A stretch of 64,000 bases of DNA from Eutypella sp. D-1. Taxonomy: Eukaryota; Ascomycota; Sordariomycetes; Xylariales; Diatrypaceae. The notes beneath the pieces were generated by a model that saw only the letters and a list, made by a program, of their open reading frames with translations, did no database searches and had not been told where the DNA came from. The position numbers were made by a program, and so were the translations under genes. The DNA lies in NCBI GenBank assembly GCA_023313575.1, contig JAJTTP010000004.1, forward strand, positions 1,550,001 to 1,614,000, read 5' to 3'. Positions 23,401 to 32,997 of the stretch are shown piece after piece (within the stretch, counting starts at the first letter, position 1; each line of letters starts with the position of its first letter).

Positions 23401-26182
23401 ACGCCAGGTCACCCATCTCGCTGACTTCCTCGTACTGCTTCAGCCGACTCACAATGTCTGGATTTTCCTGTCGAGCCGGCACCCGCAGGACCGGTGCGCC
23501 TTCGCGGCTGGGTGGTCGTGAGAGGGGTTCCTTCGTCGACTCCTGGAAGGAATCATCCATCTCTCCCGGGTCCGTCGAGTGGCGATGCTCGGCACTCTCC
23601 GCTTCGGACTCTTCGACGTTACCTAGGCTGATCTTCGGCCTTGCCTTGTTCCGGATCATCGCCATGATCTCCTCTGCTGCGTGGAAGAAGTCCTGGGTCT
23701 TCATCGAGGTCATCCGTGATCCATCGACGGCAAAGTCTCGGACTCGGATCTCGGAGTCGTCTCCTGGCTCCTGGTCACCCTCGCCGCCGACATTGAAGGG
23801 GATGTCGGAAAGCGGCTTTCGCTGCCGCATGTTTGCCAACCTCTGACTCGGTGTCGGCGTCCTGGCGCGAGAAGCGCGTCGTGACATCAGGACGTTCGGC
23901 GCAGGGGCTTCCAATCTGCCACCATCGTGGAATGACCTCAGGGAGTCCTTACGCATCCTGTCGATAGCAGACTGCATACTATAGTGGGAGTTCTGCACGG
24001 CTTCTATCATCTCTGGCCGATGTTCCAGGCCGTACGCAATGTCAGATCGATGCAGTGTTCTTCTTCGCTTTGGGGTGGGATCCTTGGAAGGTGAGGTCCA
24101 CGGTCTCTTGCTATCCGATGGATGTCTCCTGGGGGTCGCCTGCACCGCACGAATGTGATCAAAAGACCGCCCGAAATTCGCATGGAACGAGCTCCTCGAC
24201 GCGTGCCTTCTTTGTCGCGGGGAAGGGGAGATGCCCGACGGCTGTCTTCGTCGACGGACGAAAATCGCCTCGGGATCCGAAGATAAATGCCGGTCGAAGT
24301 TGAAGCGGATGGCGGCGTCCGGTGAAGGCTGTGCCTTGTCAGGTGCCAGGTTCTCCTTGTCGTCCAGATGAGATCGTTCGTTCGAGGTGAAGGAAATGTC
24401 CTCGCTGAATTCAAACCCATCGAACGCGCCGGCTCCGAATTGATTCAGCGCAGTGGACACCATGCGGCGGGCTTGGCTGAAATGTCGAGGTTTTGTGTGG
24501 TTGGTCGCATTCTGCGAGCTGCTACTCTTGGCTTCGCTCCCATGTCTCGGTGGCTGCATCGAGGACTGTGACGCGTCACCCCGACCGTGGGATGGCGCGT
24601 CCATCTGATCCTCGAACTGGCTAATGCGTCTCATGAGGGTCTGATTCGTGAAAGTATCATAAGGACCGAAGAGCTTGAGCGGGCTTCCACCCGAACTCCG
24701 TGGCGGCTGCGGGTGTGGCTGCGGGAATTTTTCAGGGCTAGGGTAAGGGGCCCGGGGTAAATCCGGACTTGGCGGAGAGCCTGGGATATATTGATTCTCC
24801 GCTGAGGAAAACCGTTCCGTCCTGATCGTCGGTAACTGCTTGGGCGTGCTAGCCTGAATCGAGGATTCCGGGAGCATTTCCGAGGAGTCTATGATGGGGG
24901 GTGCAGGGGGTGGGCTCAGGGGTCGGTCTCGAAATGACCCATCACCGGATCGTCCACCCCTCCGCGTATTAAGAAATCCCCCCTTGCTAGCAAAATCGTC
25001 CGTGTCTTCGAATTTATCGCTTCCTTCGGCAATGCCAGCCAAAGGTAGGCCGGTGACGCTGTCCGGATCCGAGTCCAGCACCATCTGATTCCTCCGGAGT
25101 TTCTCGAGACGTTTTCGTAACTGCTGCGCCGGTACCTCAATGGGAGCAAAGCTGACCTTGCCGTCTTCGGAGCTGCGGCGCGAGATGAGCACGGGGCTGA
25201 AGTCCTCGTTCCTAACGATGCTCTGGCCGCTGGTCTTGCGCGACGCATCATCAAGACGCTGCTTCGTACTCAGTGATGTGAACGAGCTGTCAGTGGGTTG
25301 ATGCGTCCCGGTGACGGTAGCAGTGAACCCGGCGGTTCCTTCTGCCGTCGAATTTTCTGACCGTCCCCAATCAGACTCGTCGTCCGTTCGTCGGAATTTG
25401 ACCTGTCCAGGCATAGAGTCAAGGGGCTGTCGGGCGGAAGCTGTGTCGAAGAATGCACCTAGCCTTTCGGCCTGCTGCTGGACATGGTCCGATCTCATGG
25501 CTCGCGGCCAAGGGGGCGGGCTTGAGGGTAAAGTCGTCTCATTTGTCGGTATGCGCTCATCTTCCTCCTCTTCGTCTGATTGGTCCCTGGCGAGTTGAGG
25601 CGACATGGGTGGCCTAAAAATATTCTCCAAGCCGGTGGCGGCGGAGCTGAACAGATCCTTCGACTCGCCATATGAAAGATATCCATATACAAGCCTTCGC
25701 TTCCACTCGGGAATGTCCTCGGATGATTTTGAAGGGGACGCGCTGTGCGCCTTTTGTTGTTGTTCGACCGTGTTATGGACGACAGACGCCGAGGTGGAAG
25801 TGGAGTGGGATCGACTGACGACGCGTCCGCGCTGAGAGCTCCTGATCCCTCGTGACAGTTTCGAGGGCGTGCGTTGGGAGAGCGGTATGTTCATCTCACT
25901 AAGACTTCGCTCCCCAAGCGCACAGGGACTTCTGTCGGGCGTTGTTGACTGCTTCTCTATGGGTTGATGCGATTTTTTGTTCCCAGTGCTGTTCAAGCGT
26001 GGTATTCTACTAACACGGTCACGCTGATTCGTCGATTTGGGTGTGTTGGGGGTTTTGGGAGTTTTAGGAGTGGTAGGCATGGCAACTGAATCTGATCGCA
26101 CGGGGAGTTGTGCTTGGGAGTTATCGGAACCGGGCTGGGAGACCCAGTCCTCGGAAAGTGAGTCCAGCCAGGCGTGCGCCAT
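20417..26182 (-). CDS. cdc11: Septation initiation network scaffold, Cdc11/Nud1-like LRR protein
   Basis: One exon of 1921 residues; ATG is the complement of 26180-26182 in good context (ACAATGG). Residues 1 to ~1350 are mostly disordered, Ser/Pro/Arg-rich and full of SP/TP sites, as expected for a heavily phosphorylated scaffold. A conserved block GNMVFDKDKKIWVKVKG lies near 1050. Leucine-rich repeats fill about 1410-1780 (for example LDASHNVISHL, VDVSNNQLSSL, LFLSGNNLSS, LNLNFNALTDL). This order matches yeast Nud1 and fission yeast Cdc11, which hold septation/mitotic-exit kinases at spindle pole bodies and, in filamentous fungi, control septum formation. Inside the repeats a Gly/Pro-rich insertion follows LSLREQ; it lacks splice signals and keeps frame, so I treat it as coding. 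Ortholog assignment is by recognition, not alignment. Confidence 0.85.
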   Translation of the reverse strand: MAHAWLDSLSEDWVSQPGSDNSQAQLPVRSDSVAMPTTPKTPKTPNTPKSTNQRDRVSRIPRLNSTGNKKSHQPIEKQSTTPDRSPCALGERSLSEMNIPLSQRTPSKLSRGIRSSQRGRVVSRSHSTSTSASVVHNTVEQQQKAHSASPSKSSEDIPEWKRRLVYGYLSYGESKDLFSSAATGLENIFRPPMSPQLARDQSDEEEEDERIPTNETTLPSSPPPWPRAMRSDHVQQQAERLGAFFDTASARQPLDSMPGQVKFRRTDDESDWGRSENSTAEGTAGFTATVTGTHQPTDSSFTSLSTKQRLDDASRKTSGQSIVRNEDFSPVLISRRSSEDGKVSFAPIEVPAQQLRKRLEKLRRNQMVLDSDPDSVTGLPLAGIAEGSDKFEDTDDFASKGGFLNTRRGGRSGDGSFRDRPLSPPPAPPIIDSSEMLPESSIQASTPKQLPTIRTERFSSAENQYIPGSPPSPDLPRAPYPSPEKFPQPHPQPPRSSGGSPLKLFGPYDTFTNQTLMRRISQFEDQMDAPSHGRGDASQSSMQPPRHGSEAKSSSSQNATNHTKPRHFSQARRMVSTALNQFGAGAFDGFEFSEDISFTSNERSHLDDKENLAPDKAQPSPDAAIRFNFDRHLSSDPEAIFVRRRRQPSGISPSPRQRRHASRSSFHANFGRSFDHIRAVQATPRRHPSDSKRPWTSPSKDPTPKRRRTLHRSDIAYGLEHRPEMIEAVQNSHYSMQSAIDRMRKDSLRSFHDGGRLEAPAPNVLMSRRASRARTPTPSQRLANMRQRKPLSDIPFNVGGEGDQEPGDDSEIRVRDFAVDGSRMTSMKTQDFFHAAEEIMAMIRNKARPKISLGNVEESEAESAEHRHSTDPGEMDDSFQESTKEPLSRPPSREGAPVLRVPARQENPDIVSRLKQYEEVSEMGDLAYSMRLGEQPHEPDIHIPQDFDESYQDRFDDSELHRSMLDHSEFVSDLPNLRVFRNPDATEVDEDHDVEYPSNRSPESGITSGRNLSSRGSDSRRLIAPDVVTDLIGDQVGNMVFDKDKKIWVKVKGPKQVANERSILHSEDSEEDPFASIPDLSVDTAKEVANLGLTPGHGLHNNTGDSSYEDGSSGGSSGGESTARQAQEAAAATRSNPPTGPPDTTFERIKQDLAETAVEDDEEIEHEITLHEDRVHETSSSQRRNLTISFSSPIASIIRDRPSQLDGGESGEEPSSLEQSDDSIIAESIRRGRHAGSNRPVGGRLSKSRSRSRSRGPPKNVSAVKREAFVPRPVSRIDEQDEDSIAEASTIENQVSVRGSSKISGPETGNESLSVVVTTPAPPRTAPVAATPLIAQYVGTLSLSPLSEFTMRHADQSCALEVSYVVGDHHLVTGDPSEKVLTKALRHLVEKITEVEPFEPDWSSMKELDVNNKQLTTLHKLDEFCTSVVTLDASHNVISHLDGVPESVRNLRMTHNHLSELTAWGHLMNLQYVDVSNNQLSSLYAFKDLVHLRNLRADNNRITSLDGINLHDSLQVLRVRNNLIERADFEGTRLQRLTDLDLEGNEISAVHNIEQLPCLATLNLQRNWLTSFGPTVPDQPMPCLRYLKLSDNDIVTMELSAFPSLRLLHADRNQLTTLTGFSRCRRLDSLSLREQHQRGTCSSPAGPGTITPRLDTSFLASAYEVRKLFLSGNNLSSSSFGLPVDFLNLQYLELANCGLRSLDPRLGQLTPNLRVLNLNFNALTDLAPLRYVPRLKKLLVAGNRLADARAFTRVLQGFPHLARLDARDNPATLGFYPPPVVAVAAPRTASGEAAGENGVPADAAENQDQDQDDPFVLPDLAHPAAQERDARFQARVDADTRMRRRLYEVVVLARCRRLRTLDGLPARRDLLARRDDVWSALVKAGVVEADDAVGGAGAGEGVLGEREGEKLGPDQNPDPRR

Positions 26183-27651
26183 TGTCGCCTACGGTTTTGC
26201 GCCTGGCTTATATATGTAGTCGGGAAAGGTAAAGAGTAGAAAACAGCTACGATAATACATATAGCATGTAACAGTTTATCGAGACGATGTGTCCATGGGA
26301 TGTGTCGGTGAAGTCACGCATCAAGCCGCGCAATATATATGAGTGATGCGAGTTGTAGGTCCGAGTTGGAGTACCTAGGAGACGGCGTTAAAGTAGGCGG
26401 TGTTTTCGTTGTCGGTGTCTCTCGAGCGGGGCAATTGTTGTCGCGTTAGGTGGATGATGAACTTCGGAGGATTGGAATACGTAAATAGCTGCTGCTGCTG
26501 TGTTTTTTCTGGACGAAGCAATTGGGTATTATATGAGATGTTATGTAGGAAGTATTCATAAACAACAAAATGTTGCAAGTCGCGTGTTTGAAGGCAAAGA
26601 AAAGTAATCCAGCAGATCCTGAAGTTACTATGTAGTAGTAAGTTGGTGGTAGTTATGGAGGTAAGGTTACGTTATGTTGCAACTTTAAGAAGGACGGGTC
26701 CAATCCATTATTTTCCATTATACCTGCGGGATCGGGGTCATCACATGTACGTAGTAGTTATGTACATAGGATTTTTTGTGTACGAATGGATAAGTTCGGG
26801 CTAATCAGACGCGATCTGGGGAACGCTACCAAAACAAGTCCGCATCCCAGTCGCAGCTCCTCCCGGTTGCTGGGGAAACAAGCACAGACCATCTGCTACT
26901 TACACTAGGCTGCTAAGCTGAGCTAAGGTACTTAATTACTATGCCAAGATCAGTCATCCCTAACCACTTTACGCGAACACGTCGCGTTTCTTCAAAGGAA
27001 AGCGCGAATGACACTATGAAACATATTAGCGAAGAAACTAAGGTACGGACTTTCCCTTTCTACTTCGTAGAGCTTCTAGCAGCGTAAAGTATTAGAAGAC
27101 GGGAAGTCCATATCAGCAAAGGCAACCTCAAATACTTAGGGTGGAGTAAATGACCACCACCCACCAATTCATTCGTTCCTTCCTAAATAATATCTATGGA
27201 TGACTGCAGCATTCTGGCTTCTTACTCCGTACCTAAGTACATATTACATTCTACCTCCATGGCTCTTTTCTATTAAGCCTGGAACAATTAAACAATTCCA
27301 TTATGATTGTCTAGACCTACAGCCCTGAGCACTCCGTATACTTGCATTTAACTAACTCATTACACATCTAAGATATCTTAAAGAAACCCTCCACCACCCA
27401 CTCTCCACCTACTCTCCTCCCCTACCCCCCCTTTTTGAGTTCCTCAGCTCGCATTCAACTCCATGTCTTAGGTACCGTCTCAGGGACCGTCTGCCTACGT
27501 ATATAAACCAACCAATGTCCAGCTGATGTTCTCTATCCCGTATATGTACATAATCAACGAAAACAGTTGCATGTCTCCGCTCAACATTGCGATCGTAACA
27601 CGACAGGAGAATTAAGGGCGAGTAATCGAGGGAGGGCAGAAGGCGGGCATC
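26183..27651. other. Divergent promoter region between the Cdc11-like and disordered-protein genes
   Basis: The two flanking genes point away from each other, so these 1.47 kb must contain both promoters and leaders. A pyrimidine-rich tract (CCTCCACC...CCCCCCTTTTT) at about 27387-27435 lies upstream of the plus-strand start, a common feature near fungal transcription starts. No coding frame or RNA gene is recognised. Confidence 0.55.
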
Positions 27652-30600
27652 ATGGATGGACACGGCGAAATCGACACTTGGAGGCGGGATCGACTGGCCG
27701 ATGAACCACTTTACTGTTCCGTTCCGGATCCGATCGATCCCGAAGATATCATCTGTTACGGATCCGACGAAGAACTCGACGATGCTGCTAGGGTTGCGAA
27801 ACGACTTCGATACGAAGAGCAAGGTCTCAGATATCTACGTGGAAAACCGATACGCCTCCTGTCCGCCTCCCTTCGAGGCCCATTTGATAAGCATGCAGGA
27901 TGGAAGAATCCCTGGCTTCCCAAAACATCCGCCGCCAAGCTTTCGTCCAATCTTCCCTCCAATCTTCCCCCCAAGAATAAAAAGTCGACGCACCCTATAA
28001 AAGATGTCACCCCTGCAGTCAAAAAGCGCTTCCCCAGATTATGCGCAGTGCCAAATAACATCACCGGCGACACCGGCGACACCACCACCCCCATCACTAA
28101 TACCTCCATGCAATGCCAGCTGCCAAGCCCCGAGAGTAATCGTGGAGTCGACGCCGGTCCTGCGTACTTAGATTCCGAGCAACACGACCGCATACAAGCC
28201 TGGGCTAAGGGTGTGGCAACCAGGCCCTTGACGAAGGATCAGTTCTGGGCCCCAGAGAAGGATGCTGATGAAGGAAAGCAAGATACGAAAAAGAGGCATG
28301 CCACCGACGAGTGGCTGAGGAAAAAGCCCACGAAGCGTAATAGGCTGAACAGCATGCAAGGCACCGGAGCCGCCTCCACCCCCACACCACTCCCTGCACC
28401 ACCCATGTCATCCAACCGGGCCAAGCCATCTTCCGGCCACGTTCACGATATCCACGAGATTCACGATATTCCACCATCCACCAAGATGGATTCCTCTCAG
28501 AGGTGCACCAATAACAGTTTCGAGTTAACAACCCCATCTTCCTCCGCAGACCAGATGCCTGCAAAGCCCACCGCCCCACAGCCAACAAGTCATTCTATAC
28601 ATAACGACATGCAGTCAACCGATGGGTCCTCGATGCCCGATGCGACGACGGCGGCGGCGGCGGCGACGAAGTCCTCTGCCTCATCTTCTAATGCATCCCA
28701 TGTCTCAAAAACACCATCGATCGCTGAGCCAGAGATGGAGTATGTGCACAAGGATAACGTATTGTCTCGGCTGCGAGCCACTGACAATCAGCCAACAAGT
28801 CCTGAAAGAGTGCCAATTATATGTGAACAGGAGGAAGCCAGGCCCGAACATAATTCCAATCCCAAGACAGGTGAAGACGATATTATGGTTGCCCGAGAAG
28901 AAGATAGCCACGCAGGAGAACCCGAGGATCCTACTCTAGAAAGTTTCGCCGATGCAAGTTTTCATTACCATGCACGGCCACCTAAGCTAGAGGGAGGCGC
29001 TGAAGATAAGCCCGGGATTGAGCAATCTAGCTCTTCGGAGATAATACAGACAACCACTTTACAACACCACGACGCTACGAATAACGATGTAGCAAATGAC
29101 ACGGAAAGCAAATGCCCCATCCCGGTGCAGACGGCACTTAGGCTAGCCAGTGTCGGCCTACCAGCTGAGGTCGACGGCACCGTCGTAGAGGCTGGGAACG
29201 ATGCGACGCAACCCGAAACGCAAGACGACGCAGAGGGCCATATCCACCCAAGTCTATGTAAAATAGAGGGCGACGTCTCGTCCACACACGGCGAGGGCGT
29301 CAACGAGTCGGTCTCGGCGGATTCTGATCCGGAAGTTCTCATCAAAAAAGAGCCGGTTTCTGATGCTCGAGATACAACACCAGTGGGCGACGGAAAAGAT
29401 CCCGAGATGTCGCCCATTCAGCGGTCGTTGCTTAAGAGGCGACATATCCCGACAGAAGAAAACGACACGACAGGAAACCCGGTGCTCCAATTGAAGAAGA
29501 TGCGTCTTGAAGAACCCAGCGGGCCGGAGAAAGCCGGGGACGCTCCCCACGTCGAGAATGTAGGAGTAGACTGCGCAACCTGTGAACCAGCAGTGGACGA
29601 GGGGTCTACTCTGGTCGGTGACTCGGCGAATGGCTCTGTTGTTGGGACCGCTATGGATATCGACGAGCCTCCTCGGCCTACTGAATCTCGTGAACTCTCG
29701 CAACCTACAAAGCTAGCGGACGCCGAGGAAGACAGTGTTTTCAAGGAGCCTTCCCCTAGCGCAGAGTTGTCAAAGGATACCCATGGCGAGATGGCAGAAA
29801 CTGAATCTGAGATCGCATCTGACGGGACCGTATTGCCTCATTCCCAAGAAGAACAGGGCATTGTCGATGAAGAAGTTCCGACTCCACAAATGGGCCCGGC
29901 CCTTGCACCGGCGGGTTTCAACCCGGGTCATGGTCCCCAAAGCCCATGGGCCTCGCACGAGTCTCAAAACGAACCGCCCATCAAGATAGAGCCGGTGGAA
30001 GACCCCGGCAGGCGACATCCGTCTCCTTCTGCAGGTTTGGGTCCTTTGAGGCCTCTAAAAGATCAGCAGACGCCCGCAATCCGCGCTTCACAACAAAGTC
30101 CCTGGATGAAAGAAGTACTTGTACCAGCAACGACCGAAACACGCAGGCAGACCTCCAAGATGGACATTAGTTTTATGATCGAGCAAACACCACCGCCTGG
30201 GGATACACAAGAGAGTTCACACAATAAAGAGAACATCCCGATAACGATGCCCCCAACCGAACCTACATCTGCTATACCCGTACCGATTGGTGGCCCTCAT
30301 GGGAGTCATAGTGTGGAGACCACACCTTCATCGAACCAGAAATCGAATCAACGTGATCTGGCAAGTATGGCTGCCGAAGCCCTCCAAAGCACGCGGCCCC
30401 GCACCCCTGAACCAGAGATCTCGCTCAAATCGTTTGCCAATTTCTTCACGCCCTCGCCGATACGGCGATCCAGCCACGCGAAGTCACGCTCACGCAAGTC
30501 GACGGGCCGGCGCCCCGGAATCCTCGTCACCGGCAGCGGCAGCACGCTCTCGAACCCATGGAGCAGCGCTAAACCTAGCAGCCGTCGCGTCTCGTTCGCT

Positions 30601-31194
30601 CCGCTGCAAGGCGACGACGAGTATGGAGCGCAGGATGAAGCCGCGGCCGGACCATCAGCCGGACGAGCCGCCTCGCCCCCGCCGGAGACCATGGTTGATG
30701 CGGAAGAGGAAGATGTTAACGACGCCTTCCGCAAGCACTTCGAGGCGGTCAAAAACCGCGGCGGCGGCAATCCGCCTAGGTCCCACTCTCAGCAGCGACT
30801 ACCGCGGAGCCTGTCTCAGCAAAGGCCCGCCAGCCCGACCGACAATGCGCCGGCAGACGCAGTAGTCGCCGCCGATGATCGGGATACGGCTATGGACGAT
30901 ACGGCGAATCCACCCAAAGACTCCGAACCCCAATCCCCATCCCAACCTCAGCCGCCGACCGAAGACCCGGATGTAGACGATGCGGAGGCGCCGCAGTCGC
31001 CGTGGCAGGCGCAGGGGCCGAGCCAGGAAGTCGACGACGTGGACGCCGTCATGGGGAACCTGGAGCAATTCCTTGACGCGTGGGACGTGGACACCGCGAT
31101 GAAGGAGGCGGCTGTGTCCCCGGGCGCGGGCCCGTCTTCGGCCCTGGACAACACCGAGGCTGATAAGCTCCTGGGCATCGGCGTCTGGGACTGA
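27652..31194 (+). CDS. Large disordered protein of the fungal 'protamine P1'-annotated type, function unknown
   Basis: Single exon, 1180 residues, ATG at 27652 after an A/G-rich leader and TGA at 31192-31194. The N-terminal ~110 residues are the most ordered-looking and contain DPEDIICYGSDEELDDA, RYEEQGLRYLRGKPI and WKNPWLPK. The rest is low-complexity, acidic and Ser/Pro/Thr-rich, apart from a basic Ser/Arg patch near 935-965 (SFANFFTPSP, then SRSRKSTGRRPG). The tetrapeptide QSPW occurs three times (about residues 763, 815 and 1114). Databases often label such ascomycete proteins 'protamine P1', but that name only reflects composition. The basic patch and acidic tail suggest a nuclear protein with nucleic-acid or histone contacts; this is inference. 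It is divergent from the Cdc11-like gene. Confidence 0.75.
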   Translation: MDGHGEIDTWRRDRLADEPLYCSVPDPIDPEDIICYGSDEELDDAARVAKRLRYEEQGLRYLRGKPIRLLSASLRGPFDKHAGWKNPWLPKTSAAKLSSNLPSNLPPKNKKSTHPIKDVTPAVKKRFPRLCAVPNNITGDTGDTTTPITNTSMQCQLPSPESNRGVDAGPAYLDSEQHDRIQAWAKGVATRPLTKDQFWAPEKDADEGKQDTKKRHATDEWLRKKPTKRNRLNSMQGTGAASTPTPLPAPPMSSNRAKPSSGHVHDIHEIHDIPPSTKMDSSQRCTNNSFELTTPSSSADQMPAKPTAPQPTSHSIHNDMQSTDGSSMPDATTAAAAATKSSASSSNASHVSKTPSIAEPEMEYVHKDNVLSRLRATDNQPTSPERVPIICEQEEARPEHNSNPKTGEDDIMVAREEDSHAGEPEDPTLESFADASFHYHARPPKLEGGAEDKPGIEQSSSSEIIQTTTLQHHDATNNDVANDTESKCPIPVQTALRLASVGLPAEVDGTVVEAGNDATQPETQDDAEGHIHPSLCKIEGDVSSTHGEGVNESVSADSDPEVLIKKEPVSDARDTTPVGDGKDPEMSPIQRSLLKRRHIPTEENDTTGNPVLQLKKMRLEEPSGPEKAGDAPHVENVGVDCATCEPAVDEGSTLVGDSANGSVVGTAMDIDEPPRPTESRELSQPTKLADAEEDSVFKEPSPSAELSKDTHGEMAETESEIASDGTVLPHSQEEQGIVDEEVPTPQMGPALAPAGFNPGHGPQSPWASHESQNEPPIKIEPVEDPGRRHPSPSAGLGPLRPLKDQQTPAIRASQQSPWMKEVLVPATTETRRQTSKMDISFMIEQTPPPGDTQESSHNKENIPITMPPTEPTSAIPVPIGGPHGSHSVETTPSSNQKSNQRDLASMAAEALQSTRPRTPEPEISLKSFANFFTPSPIRRSSHAKSRSRKSTGRRPGILVTGSGSTLSNPWSSAKPSSRRVSFAPLQGDDEYGAQDEAAAGPSAGRAASPPPETMVDAEEEDVNDAFRKHFEAVKNRGGGNPPRSHSQQRLPRSLSQQRPASPTDNAPADAVVAADDRDTAMDDTANPPKDSEPQSPSQPQPPTEDPDVDDAEAPQSPWQAQGPSQEVDDVDAVMGNLEQFLDAWDVDTAMKEAAVSPGAGPSSALDNTEADKLLGIGVWD

Positions 31195-31843
31195 TCTGAT
31201 CCATCCCTATCCTCACTCCCCGAATCCATACTTCCCTTACAGAGTTCTCCTTTTTGCATTGTTAGCTTGGCGCGGTTACGGTAGGGGGGGCATGCGCATC
31301 GTCATGTGTTATATATCGCATTAGCTTGGTGCTGTGGGCTCAGCTCGGCGTTTGGCATTTTCATGGGTTGTGGCTCCTGGGAATACTGTGTTTATCATAC
31401 TCTCATAGAGTACAGTACGTAGCTCTCAGCTACCCTTAGGCTAGGAAGACGCGTAGTCAGTCGGTCGGTCGGTCAGTCAACTCCTAAATGGGGTATTGTT
31501 GAATGACTGTCATTTTAGAGAGAAAAGTCCAACGCAATCAAGAAATACTATCGATTAATGTGAAATTTTGACGGTAGATTTAGTGATACGATCTCCCACC
31601 CACCAAACTACATGCAAGATATACAGCCCACCCCAGCGAGTTGGTGGAGGCAAGACGGGGACGTAGCCTACCTAGGTGGTCTAAAGCAAAAAGAACTTTA
31701 ATAAATCCGCAGGAGAAATTTTTCTACACTCCGATTTTTAGGTTACAATCCCCATCCATGACAAGTCCGCTCCTACTCTCATCCCACCCCCCCTTCTTCC
31801 CCATCCCCATAGACCAAAATAACGAGCGAATTTTTCAAGTCCG
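31195..31843. other. Intergenic spacer before the tRNA
   Basis: 3' flank of the disordered-protein gene and 5' flank of the tRNA. A TCGG/TCAG microrepeat lies near 31458-31480. No gene seen. Confidence 0.5.
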
Positions 31844-31983
31844 GGTGAGATGGCCGAGCGGTCTAAGGCGCTAGCTTCAGGTTTCTGATTCCCGTCGCAA
31901 TCTAATCAAATTGGTTCGTCGGTTTCTCAAGTTTGTGCATGCTAGTCTAGAAATAGGCGTGGGTTCGAATCCCACTCTCATCA
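31844..31983 (+). tRNA. tRNA-Leu(CAG) with a 58-nt intron
   Basis: The acceptor stem GGTGAGA (31844-31850) pairs with TCTCATC (31976-31982), discriminator A at 31983. The D arm is GCC...GGC at 31853-31869. The anticodon stem CTAGC (31871-31875) pairs with GCTAG (31941-31945), and the anticodon CAG is at 31878-31880. An intron lies one base 3' of the anticodon, 31882-31939. The long variable arm TCTA-GAAA-TAGG and the A discriminator identify leucine. The T arm is GTGGG TTCGAAT CCCAC (31959-31975). The A box overlaps 31851-31861 and the B box GGTTCGAATCC is 31962-31972. It decodes CUG. Confidence 0.92.
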
Positions 31984-31991
31984 GATGTTTC

Positions 31992-31999
31992 TTTTTTTT
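31992..31999 (+). terminator. RNA polymerase III T-run terminator of tRNA-Leu
   Basis: Eight consecutive T begin 9 nt after the tRNA 3' end, as expected for polymerase III termination. Confidence 0.8.
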
Positions 32000-32645
32000 G
32001 TCTTTTGTCCCTCCTGTTTATATGTCCTTTTATTTTATTTTTATTTTTATTCATCTTCGCCCGCTTTTTTCTTTACATTCAATCCCATATAAAACGCACA
32101 AGGCTGGCTTCATGTATACCTAGGTACCAGGCCTGGGTATCAAGTGGCTACAAGAGTCAGTACTCTCGGTCTTTAATGAGCGGATAGTGGACCCCCGGTG
32201 CGCTAGGGATCTTTGCAGGCTTTTTTTTTTCTCTATCGGGTGTCTCAACTTCTTATGTGCGACAGAGGCAATCGTATACCTCCGCGACAAGCATGTAAAG
32301 GAAAAACCTTATTGTAGAGCCCAGGAGCCATGGCGTTTGTCTCTCCGGCACCCGCTCCAATTGGTTCTAAATTGTTCGTGCTACTTAAGTACTGTTCTGC
32401 TGTCAGCTATATCCGACCGCCGATAATATGACGTTCCATGGACGTAAAAGCAGCCGCATGAACTTGCATGCCATGCCGAGACCTTTCGTCGTCGGTCTTT
32501 GCTTGTAAAACACCACCCACTCCCCCTTCTTTTCCTACCACACCGTCCTACCCTCCTCACGACGCATTCCCTTTTGATGCACGCTACGTTGACGACACCC
32601 GCCATCGTTTGTGACGTGGGAATCCTCTAACCTCAAAAAAAAAAA

Positions 32646-32997
32646 GTGGGGGGAAGGGACCGATGCCGCAGACGCAAGACCAAGTGTGACGGGGCGCGGC
32701 CCAGTTGCGGGCGCTGCATGCGGCAGGCCGAGGCCGGGACCGGGGCCGGGTATGTAGGTGCTGCTGGTGGTGGTGGAGTGAGAGGAAGGGGAGGTTGCAG
32801 CTACTCCGGAGACGAGCGGGCGCCGCGGGCCCGGGAGATTCGCATCGAGCAGCTTGAGGCTGCGCGCCCTGTGCGGGATCCTCGGCCGTCTGCCGCCCGA
32901 CGACGCCCACGGCGTGCTTGCGCGCCCGCGGGGCGCTGCGGAGGGCGGCGAGGATCCCGTCGTCGTCGTCGTCGCCGATGAGAGTAAGCTTAACTGT
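32646..32997 (+). pseudogene. Relic of a Zn2Cys6 (GAL4-type) transcription factor N-terminus
   Basis: The frame from 32646 reads GRDRCRRRKTKCDG and PSCGRCM, which is the second to fifth cysteine of a binuclear zinc cluster. The residue where the first cysteine belongs is Arg/Gly. A GTATGT...TTGCAG segment (about 32749-32799) could be an intron or an insertion, followed by YSGDER and REIRIEQLEA, the usual linker and coiled-coil start. The coil then continues in another frame as LRALCGILGRLPPDDA, so a frameshift (a short deletion after the Leu-Glu-Ala codons) splits it. A GTAAGC donor-like site ends the similarity near 32984. No ATG in good position and no regulatory domain follow. I read it as a broken, truncated gene copy; an expressed variant gene is less likely. 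Confidence 0.6.
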
